Positions 44,543-52,550 of a DNA stretch of 64,000 nucleotides are shown one piece after another; position 1 is the stretch's first letter, and every line of letters starts with the position of its first letter. Both the position numbers and the translations under genes were made by a program. The stretch is from the NCBI GenBank assembly GCA_030549795.1, contig JAUQQO010000010.1, forward strand, positions 186,001 to 250,000, read 5' to 3'. A model generated the notes under the pieces. The model saw only the letters and a list, made by a program, of their open reading frames with translations. It made no database searches and was not told where the DNA came from. Source of the stretch: Pseudomonadota bacterium (GTDB lineage: Bacteria > Pseudomonadota > Alphaproteobacteria > Geminicoccales > Geminicoccaceae).

Positions 44543-45361
44543 TCACATCTCCCGGCAGGGGATCTTGACGACGCCCTCGTCGTCGATGAGGACGGCGCCC
44601 TGCGACATCCAGTTGGCGACGAAATGCGCGGCGCGGTCGCCGTGCCAGGTGATGTCGGTCACCACGTCTTGGCCGATGGCGTGACCGACGGCGCTTCTGT
44701 GGTACCAGAAGCAGGTGCGCACGCCGTTCACGAGCGGCAGGCCGGAGTGGGCGATCCACAGCGTGCCGAGCCACATCTTGGCCTGGGCACCGCGCCAGGG
44801 GAGGACGTCGTCGCCCACGAACTCGGCGCTTGCGAACTCGGGAAGCGCGAGCAGCTCCGACCACTGCTTCCAGCCGACCACCGCGAAGCGCTGGCCGTCG
44901 TCGGGGACGTCCCTCTCGCCCAGATGCTCGAAGGCGGCGAGCACCTTTTGCTTGGTGAGGCCTTCGTTCGGCGAGCCGATGGAGGTGCTGGCCTGGGCGA
45001 GCGCGTTGATGATCAGCTCGTCGGTCTTGCGCCCGAGCGCATAGGCACCGGCTGCCGCCAACACCTGGCGCTCGTCGATGTTGGTCTTGAGCTCGTCCAG
45101 CCGGTCGACCCATTCACCAGCGTAGTAATCGACGAGCACGGCTTCGACATAGCTGTGCTCGACGTTCATCACCGGGACCATGCCGTGGCGGGCCTTGGTC
45201 GCGGCCGTGCCTTTGCCGACCTTCTGGAACACGGTCGAGCTGCCGCGCACGTTGTTCTTGGTGCGCACGGTGGGCCGCAATTTCGATCCCTGCCGCTGAT
45301 AAGCGGCGTGGACCTCGCGCTCGAACTGTTTGACGAACGCTTGGTCAATGCTCGTCGACAT
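44543..45361 (-). CDS. Major capsid protein
   Basis: A 272-residue protein directly after the scaffold gene. It has a hydrophilic N-terminal helix (DQAFVKQFEREVHAAYQRQGSKLR), then TVRTKNNVRGSSTVFQKVGKG and VEAVLVDYYAGEWVDRLDELKTNIDERQ, which resemble the HK97-fold phage capsids of some alphaproteobacterial podophages. Length is short for T7 capsid (~345 aa), but the gene order (portal-Bbp19-scaffold-capsid) supports the assignment. Confidence 0.75.
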   Translation of the reverse strand: MSTSIDQAFVKQFEREVHAAYQRQGSKLRPTVRTKNNVRGSSTVFQKVGKGTAATKARHGMVPVMNVEHSYVEAVLVDYYAGEWVDRLDELKTNIDERQVLAAAGAYALGRKTDELIINALAQASTSIGSPNEGLTKQKVLAAFEHLGERDVPDDGQRFAVVGWKQWSELLALPEFASAEFVGDDVLPWRGAQAKMWLGTLWIAHSGLPLVNGVRTCFWYHRSAVGHAIGQDVVTDITWHGDRAAHFVANWMSQGAVLIDDEGVVKIPCREM

Positions 45362-45482
45362 CGTTGACCTCGTGATGGTTGACTGCGCTTAGGCGTTGGC
45401 CGCAGGTTGTCCTTGCGGGCCGTGCGGGCCACGCCGGTTCCGCCGGGTCGGGCCGTTGCGGTTGTCCGCCCGGGAGCGCGCG

Positions 45483-46256
45483 TCACTCGCCGTAAAGGGC
45501 TTTGAAGCCTTCGGTGACGCGCGCGATGAACTCGGGGTCGCGATCGCGCCAATAACGGGGATCGCGGATCATCTGATCGAGGACTTTGGCATCCAGACGC
45601 GCCTCTTGCGCCTCGGAGCTACCGGAGAGCTTGGGCTCGTCCGCCCTCATCATGCGGTAAAGGGCGAGCACGCCGTGATAGCTCGAGGCGAGTGCTGTGA
45701 ACACTTCGGGCTCGAGATGGGCTTCGCCCCATATCTTGAGTTCGCGGGCGATCTCGCGCCATCGCTCGGCTCCGCCGAAATGCGCCACGAGCCGCGCGTG
45801 CGCCTGCGCGAACTCGGCTTCGCTTGCGAGTTCGCGCACGAGCGGAGCGAGCCGCTCGAGGGCGAGATCGTAGACGAGCTGCACCTGCTCTTGGGTGAAG
45901 CCGGCCTCGTGCAGCCTTCGGTTGATCTCGGGATCGGGCTCGAGCAGACCCTCGACCGCGCGGATCTGATACTCCTCGGGTCGCTCGGGGCGACCGAGCG
46001 CGGCGAGCAGACGCTCGCGCGCCTCGCGATCCTCGGGTCCTTGCGGAAGCGGAAGCGAGCGGCCGAGCTTGCGCTCGAGCTCGAGATAGGAGCGCAAGAG
46101 CGCGTCGACCCGAATAGTCCCGGCTTCGGGATCCCAGAATTTCTCTGGCACGCCTGCAGGCGGGGTAGCCGCGCGCTCCTCGCGGTCGGCAGCATCAGGC
46201 GGGACGTCGTGGTCGACCGGCTCGGATGGGGAAGAGACAGGGGTCTCGTGCTGCAA
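45483..46256 (-). CDS. Capsid assembly scaffolding protein
   Basis: A 257-residue acidic helical protein with a disordered Pro/Asp/Glu-rich N-terminus and the VPEKFWDPEAGTIRVDALLRSYLELERKLG segment that is typical of podophage scaffold proteins. It assists assembly of the procapsid and leaves before DNA packaging. It lies between the Bbp19-like and capsid genes. A 121-nt gap to capsid contains no recognised element. Confidence 0.78.
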   Translation of the reverse strand: MQHETPVSSPSEPVDHDVPPDAADREERAATPPAGVPEKFWDPEAGTIRVDALLRSYLELERKLGRSLPLPQGPEDREARERLLAALGRPERPEEYQIRAVEGLLEPDPEINRRLHEAGFTQEQVQLVYDLALERLAPLVRELASEAEFAQAHARLVAHFGGAERWREIARELKIWGEAHLEPEVFTALASSYHGVLALYRMMRADEPKLSGSSEAQEARLDAKVLDQMIRDPRYWRDRDPEFIARVTEGFKALYGE

Positions 46257-46262
46257 GGTCTT

Positions 46263-46553
46263 TCATCCTCGGTTCGCGGGCGGGACAGAGGGCATGCCCT
46301 GGCCGCGTTGGATCAAGAGCAGGATGTGGGCGACGACCGAACGCTGGCCTTCGACGTGACGGAGCTCGGCGTCGCTTGCCGTGGGCGGAACCCGACGGTC
46401 GAGGAAGCAGCGCCTGAGATGCGCGAGCACGATTTCCCCATCGGGACCGCGAAAGCAGCGCGCGAAGGCACGCGCGAGGCGGTCGTCCGAATCCTCGAAA
46501 GGCTTCACTTCCTCGCCCTCGAGCCACGGCTCGAACAAACGGTGCGCGCTCAC
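46263..46553 (-). CDS. Bbp19-like phage protein
   Basis: A 96-residue protein. The RLARAFARCFRGPDGEIVLAHLRRCF start, the PTASDAELRHVEGQRSVVAHILLLIQRG end and its short length match the Bbp19 family seen next to portal genes in podophages. Its role is unknown. GTG 46553 overlaps the portal stop by 4 nt (GTGA) and has GGAGG ~6 nt upstream in the portal gene's end, so I set the start there and not further upstream. Confidence 0.75.
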   Translation of the reverse strand: MSAHRLFEPWLEGEEVKPFEDSDDRLARAFARCFRGPDGEIVLAHLRRCFLDRRVPPTASDAELRHVEGQRSVVAHILLLIQRGQGMPSVPPANRG

Positions 46554-48064
46554 AACCGGCCTCCGTCGTTGGCTTCGGACGCTGTTGGCGGAGCCGGATC
46601 GACAGCATCGGCGCGCACGAGCTCGCCTGCCACGCCCAGCGCGCGGGCGAGCCAGAGCGCAGCAGCGCGGCCATCGACCACGCTCTGTGCCGAAGGGCCG
46701 AGCCGGCTCACCGTCTCGAGCCAAAGAAGCGTGTTTTGGACGTCCGCGCGGGCTTGGGCGCGGGCGAGTGGAGCACGGTAGTCGACTTCGACCAGGCGAC
46801 CGTCGAGCGGCAGCTCGGGGATCTCGCCGCGCCGGTGCAGGATGGAAAGCCCGCGACGCAAGAGCGGGACCAGGAGTTCGGCCTGCAAGCGACCAAAGGT
46901 GGCGCCCAAAAGCCGCGCGGTCTCCACCGCACGCTCGAGCACTTCGGTTGCGGTCATGGGCGGACCGAGGCGAGGTCCCAGTCGATCGACGAGGAGCGTG
47001 TGGCGGATGCGGGCGCGCAGATCCTCGAGCACGAGCTGGGAGACGTCGAAGCGCCCGGGCGCTTGCAGCGGCGTAAGACCGGCGGAACCCGGCGCTTTGG
47101 GGATGATGGCCCCCGGTTGGAGGCGGATGTTGGCCGGGTTGAGCACCCCGTCGTCGTCGGCGAGCCAGATGCCGGTGACCGCGATGGAAGCGTTTTTGAG
47201 GATGAGCTCGACGACCTTGTTGGCGGTGCGGATGTCGGGAAGCGCCGCCATCACCGGAGAGCGGCCATAGAGCTCGCCAGCGCCTTTGCTCCAGCGGAAG
47301 GTGAGCAAGGGCGAGGTCTCAAAGCGTCCCTCGGCGAGTACGAGACCGTGCGGTGCCCCTGAAGAGCCAGGCGGCAGATAGCGCAGATAGCGCAAGCCCG
47401 AGGGTTCGGCCGGCTCGAGCGCATCGATCACCTCGACCAGTTGATCGGGACGCGTGCGCGCCTCTTCGCGCACCGCTTCGGGCAGAAGATCGGCATTCGT
47501 GCGCTCGATCAGACTACCCAGCGTGCGCAGGGTGATGCGGTAGCGGCGCGTGATCTCGCCGTGCTCGCCGTCGACGTAGACCTCGGATGGGGGAATGGCG
47601 GCGAAACGGAAGGCCGAGAGATGACCGACCGGTGCTTCCTCGAACAAGAGATGCGCGGTGCCGCAGGTGACGAGGTCTAAAAAGCACTGGTGGATCTCGA
47701 CCGCGAAATTGGAACGGTCGAAATGGCCCTGCAGGCGGCGGGCGACGGTTTCCAGCATCTCGGCGACCGCGCCGCGTTCGGGTTCGGGGACGTCCGAGCC
47801 GGGGTGGAGGCCGAACCACTCGGACCAGGGCGGGACCAGTTCCGCCATGAGGCTCGCGGCCAATTGTTCGACCGCATCGACGGCGGTGCCGTCGAACAAT
47901 CGTTCCGCGTAGCGCGCGCCGGAAGCGAATTCGGCGCCGAGCCCAAAGCCCCGTTGCGGGTGGGCGTAGGCGTAACATTCGCGCCAGAGAGCTTCCCAAG
48001 GCGCGCGGCGGCTGCGGGCGCGGCGCACGCGCTCATCGAGCAGCGCGAGGTTTTCGCAAGGCAT
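46550..48064 (-). CDS. Portal (head-tail connector) protein
   Basis: A 504-residue protein of the T7-type head-to-tail connector family. Landmarks are WRECYAYAHPQRG, RLFDGTAVDAVEQLAASLMAELVPPWSEWFGL, YGRSPVMAALPDIRTANKVVELILKNASIA and VDRLGPRLGPPMTATEVLER. It forms the 12-mer ring through which DNA enters the capsid. It is the second gene of the minus-strand operon and shows the T7-like order portal-scaffold-capsid. Confidence 0.88.
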   Translation of the reverse strand: MPCENLALLDERVRRARSRRAPWEALWRECYAYAHPQRGFGLGAEFASGARYAERLFDGTAVDAVEQLAASLMAELVPPWSEWFGLHPGSDVPEPERGAVAEMLETVARRLQGHFDRSNFAVEIHQCFLDLVTCGTAHLLFEEAPVGHLSAFRFAAIPPSEVYVDGEHGEITRRYRITLRTLGSLIERTNADLLPEAVREEARTRPDQLVEVIDALEPAEPSGLRYLRYLPPGSSGAPHGLVLAEGRFETSPLLTFRWSKGAGELYGRSPVMAALPDIRTANKVVELILKNASIAVTGIWLADDDGVLNPANIRLQPGAIIPKAPGSAGLTPLQAPGRFDVSQLVLEDLRARIRHTLLVDRLGPRLGPPMTATEVLERAVETARLLGATFGRLQAELLVPLLRRGLSILHRRGEIPELPLDGRLVEVDYRAPLARAQARADVQNTLLWLETVSRLGPSAQSVVDGRAAALWLARALGVAGELVRADAVDPAPPTASEANDGGRL

Positions 48065-48097
48065 GATCGATCCTCGAAGGCTGCGCGTACTAGGCTT

Positions 48098-48544
48098 TTA
48101 ATCCGTCATAGGATTATTGTCAACAGGCCAACCGGCGCCCTGCTCGTGCGCGGTGAAGCCGTGCTTTAAGAGCGCGCGGTAGAGCTGATAGGGTGTCCAC
48201 ACCAGGGGCGCGCGCAGGCCCAACAGGCGCTTGACCAAGGAGACGCAGGTCAAGGGAGCCAGGAGCGCGACACCGCCGGGATCGGCGATGCAGGAGCCGG
48301 CGAGTGCGAGCATGCCGAGCGACCGGTAGTGGCGCAGAAGGTGCTGTTCGTCGTAGCTGGCGATGGCCTCGAGGCGGATCCCGGCCTTAAGGGGGTCGCA
48401 GACGATCCAGCCGCACGGTCGCTTGAGCAGACAGAAGCAGTGGCGAAATCCGGGGCGGAGAAAGGTGAGCAAGGGCGAGCCGGGGCGGTTTTCGAACACC
48501 ACGACGGCCCGCGTGGCGGGTTCTTTGGGGGGCGGGGCGGGCAT
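48098..48544 (-). CDS. Conserved hypothetical protein, first gene of the virion operon
   Basis: A 148-residue protein with a LLTFLRPGFRHCFCLLKRPCGWIVCDPLKAG central part and VSLVKRLLGLRAPLVWTPYQLYRALLKHG near the end. Several Cys and aromatics and a CLLKR..WIVCDP motif are present; a peptidase-like fold is conceivable but not demonstrated. It begins 41 nt from the repressor operator, so it is the first gene under that promoter. Confidence 0.6.
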   Translation of the reverse strand: MPAPPPKEPATRAVVVFENRPGSPLLTFLRPGFRHCFCLLKRPCGWIVCDPLKAGIRLEAIASYDEQHLLRHYRSLGMLALAGSCIADPGGVALLAPLTCVSLVKRLLGLRAPLVWTPYQLYRALLKHGFTAHEQGAGWPVDNNPMTD

Positions 48545-48577
48545 GGGTTGCGGCGGGGAGGGCGTGTTCGGACTTTT

Positions 48578-48606
48578 TGCCTACTGACAGGATTGACGTC
48601 TGTCAA
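48578..48606 (-). promoter_or_regulatory. Leftward promoter of the virion operon
   Basis: On the minus strand TTGACA (48606-48601) lies 17 nt from TAGGCA (48583-48578), a consensus -35 and a fair -10. It overlaps the palindrome at 48585-48605, so a bound repressor would shut it. It would transcribe the 148-residue gene and the whole virion operon. Confidence 0.5.
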
Positions 48607-48612
48607 GAGAAT
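48584..48612 (+). promoter_or_regulatory. Rightward promoter of the S24-fold repressor gene
   Basis: CTGACA (48584-48589) and GAGAAT (48607-48612) are 17 nt apart and lie ~48 nt before the repressor ATG. It also overlaps the palindrome, so the repressor may control its own synthesis. Confidence 0.4.
48585..48605. promoter_or_regulatory. Candidate operator palindrome
   Basis: TGACAG-N9-CTGTCA is a perfect 6+6 inverted repeat between the divergent repressor and virion operon. The arms coincide with the two back-to-back -35 hexamers, a classical arrangement for a repressor-controlled switch. Binding by the adjacent regulator is inferred. Confidence 0.5.
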
Positions 48613-48659
48613 AGGCACGCAAGCGGGTCCGGCCCGCGAAGGGGCGGAGAGGCATCCTA

Positions 48660-49298
48660 ATGCTGACACACAAGCAGGTCTGGGACGGCATCGACCGATT
48701 GGCAGCGCGCCACAAGCTCTCGGCCTCCGGCCTCGCCAAGAAGGCCGGGCTCGATCCCACCACCTTCAACAAGAGCAAGCGCATCACCAAACAGGGCAAG
48801 CCGCGCTGGCCCAGCACCGAGAGCATCTCGAAGGTGCTGGAGGCGACCGGGACCTCGATGCAGGAATTCGTCGAGCTCATGATGGGGGCCACGCCCGGAA
48901 GCCCAGTGGGTCGCGGCTTCCGCTTGCGCTGCACGAGCTTGAGCGAAGTGGAAAAAGGAAGCTGTTTGGATGCCGCCGGGTTCCCGCAACCGGGAGGCTG
49001 GGAAGAGATCGAATATCCGGCGATCGAGGACGAGCATGCCTACGCGGTCGAACTCGACCGCGACGTCGCCCCTCCCTTTTACCGAACCGGCGACATCCTC
49101 GTGATCTCGCCCGGCAGCAGCATCCGCCGCGGCGATCGCGCGATGGCGCGCCTGCGCGACGGCCAGGTCAGCTTCGGCCTCGTGCAGCGGCGCACGGCAC
49201 AACGCGTGGTCTTAAGCGATCTCGTCTCGGGCGCCGAGCAGGCGATCGAGGCGGACCGCCTCGCCTGGCTCGCGCGCATCCTGTGGGTGAGCCAATAG
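48660..49298 (+). CDS. S24/LexA-like helix-turn-helix repressor lacking the catalytic Ser and Lys
   Basis: A 212-residue regulator. The N-terminal helix-turn-helix domain (VWDGIDRLAARHKLSASGLAKKAGLD, TTFNKSKR) is of the type common in alphaproteobacterial S24 family regulators. The C-terminal domain keeps the fold pattern (ELDRDVAPPFYRTGDILVISPGSSIRRGDRAMARLRDG). In self-cleaving relatives a Ser lies at the GDSMEP position, but here the aligned stretch is RDVAPP; the Lys is in an AKEL-type stretch, but here SFGLV. So self-cleavage should not work. It is divergent from the virion operon and likely represses it. Confidence 0.75.
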   Translation: MLTHKQVWDGIDRLAARHKLSASGLAKKAGLDPTTFNKSKRITKQGKPRWPSTESISKVLEATGTSMQEFVELMMGATPGSPVGRGFRLRCTSLSEVEKGSCLDAAGFPQPGGWEEIEYPAIEDEHAYAVELDRDVAPPFYRTGDILVISPGSSIRRGDRAMARLRDGQVSFGLVQRRTAQRVVLSDLVSGAEQAIEADRLAWLARILWVSQ

Positions 49299-49359
49299 GC
49301 ACAGGGTCGGGGCCCTATGGGGCGGCGAGCGGGGCTTTAGGCGTTTTATCCCCGTTGCG

Positions 49360-49388
49360 TTGACAGAATTGGCTTATGGTCCTAGGAT
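49360..49388 (+). promoter_or_regulatory. Promoter before the tailspike operon
   Basis: TTGACA (49360-49365) and TAGGAT (49383-49388) are separated by exactly 17 nt, the best sigma70-type match I saw in the window. It lies 31 nt before the 49419 start. It contains TGACAG, a half-site of the palindrome at 48585-48605, but no second arm. Confidence 0.6.
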
Positions 49389-49418
49389 CCGCTCGTGAAC
49401 CTCGAGCGGAGAGACGCC

Positions 49419-49745
49419 ATGAGCCTGCTCCTGCCTCTCGACGACAACGGTAACCCGATCGCCGTCCTCGGCTTCGACTACCGCGGCACCCAGAAGCTCA
49501 CGGTAGGTTCGCAGTCGGTTCGCAACCCGACGCCCATCCCGAGCGACATCGAGATCGTCACCCTCTACGCCACCGGCCCCTGCCGGTTCGAACTCGGCGA
49601 CGCCACCGTCACCGCCGACCCCGACACCAGCCCCTTCCTCGCCCCCAACCAATACGTGGACGTGCCGCTTAAAGCCGGCGAGCGCTATGTTGCCTTCGTC
49701 GCCGAAGGCGAGCCCTGCACCGCGTATATCATCGGGCGCATTTAA
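49419..49745 (+). CDS. Hypothetical phage structural-type protein
   Basis: A 108-residue beta-rich protein (LLLPLDDNGNPIAVLGFDYRGTQKL, then DIEIVTLYATGPCRFELGD and VDVPLKAGERYVAFVAEGEPCTAYIIG). The small-strand pattern ending in a jelly-roll-like repeat suggests a structural head or tail protein. ATG 49419 follows GGAGAG. First gene of the rightward tailspike unit. Family not identified. Confidence 0.6.
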   Translation: MSLLLPLDDNGNPIAVLGFDYRGTQKLTVGSQSVRNPTPIPSDIEIVTLYATGPCRFELGDATVTADPDTSPFLAPNQYVDVPLKAGERYVAFVAEGEPCTAYIIGRI

Positions 49746-49747
49746 CC

Positions 49748-49918
49748 ATGCCGCTTGCTCTTGCTTCGACCACGGCCGGGCTTTCCTTGACCGCCCGCCG
49801 CCGACCCGAGGTGAGACGCGCCCCTCCCTCCGCTTCGCCCCCGCTTCTCGCCACCGAACTCGGCGAACCGATCGTCACCGAGCTCGGCGAGCGGCTCGCC
49901 GTGGAGCCTTCCCCATGA
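49748..49918 (+). CDS. Small (56 aa) protein upstream of the tailspike
   Basis: A 56-residue frame starting ATG 49748 just after the previous stop. It ends with ELGEPIVTELGERLAVEP, a short repeat-like hydrophilic stretch seen in small proteins ahead of phage tail fibre genes. Its stop overlaps the tailspike ATG (ATGA). No function can be given; coupling to the tailspike is the main support for reality. Confidence 0.5.
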   Translation: MPLALASTTAGLSLTARRRPEVRRAPPSASPPLLATELGEPIVTELGERLAVEPSP

Positions 49919-52278
49919 TCACCCGCCAGATCCACGAGCTGCCGGTTGCCGGCGAGGTGCAGCCGGGCGACCAACTCGTTCTCTCGACCGCGACGTCCCG
50001 ACTCACCCGCCGAGCGAGCATCGAGGCCCTACCTTTCGCGCTGCCCGGCTCGGCGACCCGCCGCCTTATCCGCGATAAGCTCGCCGATGTCGTCTCGGTG
50101 CGCGACTTCGGCGCCAAGGGCGATGGGATCAGCGACGACGCCCCCGCCTTCCAAGCGGCGCTCGAAGCCGCTTTGGCGGTCTATGTGCCGCCCGGCCGCT
50201 ATCGGCTTGCGAGCGTCGTCCACGTTCCGCCGCGACGCCACATCCACGGCGCCGGCCGCGATGCCACCGTGATCCACGCGTTGGCCGAGCGCGCCTTTGT
50301 CTTCCACCGCAACGAGGGCGCCTTCCGCGTCGACCCCGAGGCCACGACCGACTGGAACCGCTCGGCGATCGCCGACCTCACCGTGCGCATGAGCCAGGGC
50401 GGCATCTTCGTCCACGGGCACGAGTTCTCGGCCGAGCGGCTCAAGTTCACCGGAGGCGCTGCCGGCTTCTGGTGCCTCGAGCTCGAGGACTCCAACGAAT
50501 GCTGCCTTAAGGAGATCTCCGCCGGCCCCGGAGGTGGCGAGCATGATCTCTTAGCCAACGGCATCCGGCTCTACGGCTCGCAGACCGGGGCCGGCGTCAA
50601 TTACGGCGACAGCTTGCTCGAAGAGATCGCCATCAAGCTCAAGACCCCGGGGGCGATCGGCATCCTGGTCGAGCACACGGGCTCGCCCGTGTCCGGCCGC
50701 TATTACGTGATGAACAACATTCTCTTCAATCGCATTCAGGTCAACAGCGCCGGCATCCCAAGTGGCACTGTCGGCATATGGCTCAAGCGCACGATGCGCT
50801 GTGTATTCTTGAACTGCGATATCGAGCTCATCGATACGGCGTTCCGGGTTGAGGGCGTAGCTGGCGGCGGCAGCGCCGGCAGTGTACGCCACCTGAGCTT
50901 CATCAATTGTTACGTGCTCAACTGCAACACACCGTGGGTCGACAGCAACGCGACCCTGCCCGGCTCCGTGATGCGCTGCTTTTTCGCCAACTGCAACGGC
51001 TTTGGGCAGCTCAATCCGGTCGGTGTGGCGAGCAACGATCCTTATGCGCGCGCTGGCGAAGGCGATCTCTTTTTGCCCTCGGCCTTGTGGCTCGATGAGC
51101 CGCACACCGGTCAAGCGGCCATCCAGCTGCGCGCCCCCGACATCGGACAGCTCCTTCTCACCGGCGACTTCCACGACGGTGCGAGCCCGGTGCGCGACGG
51201 CAACATCAAAAATGCGAGCCCGCGCCAGGCGCTCGGCTTCGACCTCACCTCGTTCAACGTCGCCCGCATCTTTCGCCCGCGCGGTTATGCCGACGGTCAG
51301 GAGAGCCGCATCGCCATCGGCAACGGCGAAGGCCATCCGGCCGGTCCGCTGCACCGGGTCGAGATCGCCGATCCGCTCTATCTGCCGCCGCGCACGAGCG
51401 AGCCGCCACAGCCGCGCAACGGTTCCGTGATCTATTGCGAGAGTGCTGCGGCGCTGCCGAGCGGAACGCCCTGGGCCGGGCCTGGCTGGTACGCTCGCCT
51501 CGCCAACGGCTGGAACCCGGGCGTGAGCCTCATCGGGCGCGTCCCCGAACGCGAGCGGAACACCAACTTCACCGTCTCGCCTGCCGATTTCGGGCGCGTC
51601 CACCGGGTGAACAACGCCGGCCCGATCGTCGTCACGGTGGCTTCGACCTATACCGTGGGGAGCACGAGCTTACCGCTTTTGCAGGCCGGCGACCCGGCTG
51701 CCACCTTCTGGTTGATCCGCCAGGGCACGGGCAGCGTTACGGTGCAGGCGGGTGACGCCAATGTCGAGATCCGCAATCCCGCGGGCGGCTCGACGCTCGT
51801 GATCCGCCGCCAGCACCAGCTCGTGCAGATCCTGCTCCGCTACAACCCGACGAGCGGCAAGATCGAAGTCTATGGCACCACATTTCCCGATGCCGAGCTG
51901 CCGTATGAGGTATCGGTGGGATGGACCAATGCCAGCCAGGGCACCAACGGTCCGACCAACCCGTACATCGTGCCCGCCAGCCGTGCCGGCCAGCTCTTGC
52001 GGATCAGCTCTTCCGATCCGGTGAGCTACGTCGCCTTCGAAGCGGCGAGCGTGCCTTCGGGTCTTTCCGCCGCCAGCTTCCGTTTGGTGACGGTCAACAA
52101 CCCTATCCGCATCATGGCACGCCCCGACGGCAATCCGCTTCTGACCTTACGGCGCAGCAACGTCACGAGTCCCGCCGGCCATCCCTGTTTCGAGGTGAGC
52201 GAAGTCGGGCGCGTGGTGCTCGTGCATGTGGTCACGAGCGATCCGAACCAACCCAACTCGATTTACATTGAAGGTTAA
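49915..52278 (+). CDS. Tailspike with pectate-lyase-type beta-helix
   Basis: A 787-residue protein. After a short head-binding-like N-terminus (ITRQIHELPVAGEVQPGDQLVLS) comes VVSVRDFGAKGDGISDDAPAFQAAL, the classical start of a pectate-lyase/glycosidase right-handed beta-helix. The body has many short strands with Asn and Gly turns. A C-terminal beta-rich region from about residue 540 follows. Such spikes bind and cut surface polysaccharide of the host, so this would set particle specificity. ATG 49915 is set by the overlap with the small upstream gene; a longer frame upstream overlaps known genes. Confidence 0.8.
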   Translation: MITRQIHELPVAGEVQPGDQLVLSTATSRLTRRASIEALPFALPGSATRRLIRDKLADVVSVRDFGAKGDGISDDAPAFQAALEAALAVYVPPGRYRLASVVHVPPRRHIHGAGRDATVIHALAERAFVFHRNEGAFRVDPEATTDWNRSAIADLTVRMSQGGIFVHGHEFSAERLKFTGGAAGFWCLELEDSNECCLKEISAGPGGGEHDLLANGIRLYGSQTGAGVNYGDSLLEEIAIKLKTPGAIGILVEHTGSPVSGRYYVMNNILFNRIQVNSAGIPSGTVGIWLKRTMRCVFLNCDIELIDTAFRVEGVAGGGSAGSVRHLSFINCYVLNCNTPWVDSNATLPGSVMRCFFANCNGFGQLNPVGVASNDPYARAGEGDLFLPSALWLDEPHTGQAAIQLRAPDIGQLLLTGDFHDGASPVRDGNIKNASPRQALGFDLTSFNVARIFRPRGYADGQESRIAIGNGEGHPAGPLHRVEIADPLYLPPRTSEPPQPRNGSVIYCESAAALPSGTPWAGPGWYARLANGWNPGVSLIGRVPERERNTNFTVSPADFGRVHRVNNAGPIVVTVASTYTVGSTSLPLLQAGDPAATFWLIRQGTGSVTVQAGDANVEIRNPAGGSTLVIRRQHQLVQILLRYNPTSGKIEVYGTTFPDAELPYEVSVGWTNASQGTNGPTNPYIVPASRAGQLLRISSSDPVSYVAFEAASVPSGLSAASFRLVTVNNPIRIMARPDGNPLLTLRRSNVTSPAGHPCFEVSEVGRVVLVHVVTSDPNQPNSIYIEG

Positions 52279-52284
52279 CCTGCG

Positions 52285-52473
52285 ATGGAGCCGAAATCCC
52301 TTAAGGCTATCTGGACTATCCTGCGCGATAGCATGCTCTTGGCAGTGCTGCGCGCGTCACTCGCCCTCATCCAGCTCTCGGCCGACCTTCTGGGCCTCGA
52401 CCGCAACGCCCGCGAGGCGGTGGTGGCGCGGTTGCACGCCATGCTTTTGCCCAATACCGTGCACTCTTCCTGA
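52285..52473 (+). CDS. Small (62 aa) protein following the tailspike
   Basis: A 62-residue frame with an amphipathic helix (AIWTILRDSMLLAVLRASLALIQLSADLLGL) and AREAVVARLHAMLLP end. It begins 6 nt after the tailspike stop. It could be a holin-like or chaperone-like small phage protein, but no second lysis gene follows, so I leave it unassigned. Confidence 0.5.
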   Translation: MEPKSLKAIWTILRDSMLLAVLRASLALIQLSADLLGLDRNAREAVVARLHAMLLPNTVHSS

Positions 52474-52550
52474 CAACCGCAGCGCAGGCTTAGGACTGGC
52501 TTGGGCAGTCGGGACCGGCTAGGCTCACCGCGCGTCTGCGGAGCGAGGCC

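Noticed and set aside
52285-52473. The 62-residue protein after the tailspike as a holin
   Set aside because: It has an amphipathic rather than clearly membrane-spanning helix and no endolysin gene follows.
52474-52550. A SAM riboswitch was looked for upstream of metY
   Set aside because: No SAM-I or SAM-II-like pairing or conserved segments were found in the short leader.
39194-52550. Attachment sites or direct repeats at both ends of the virion cassette
   Set aside because: No matching repeat or tRNA end could be seen at either border by eye; a computed comparison might still find one.
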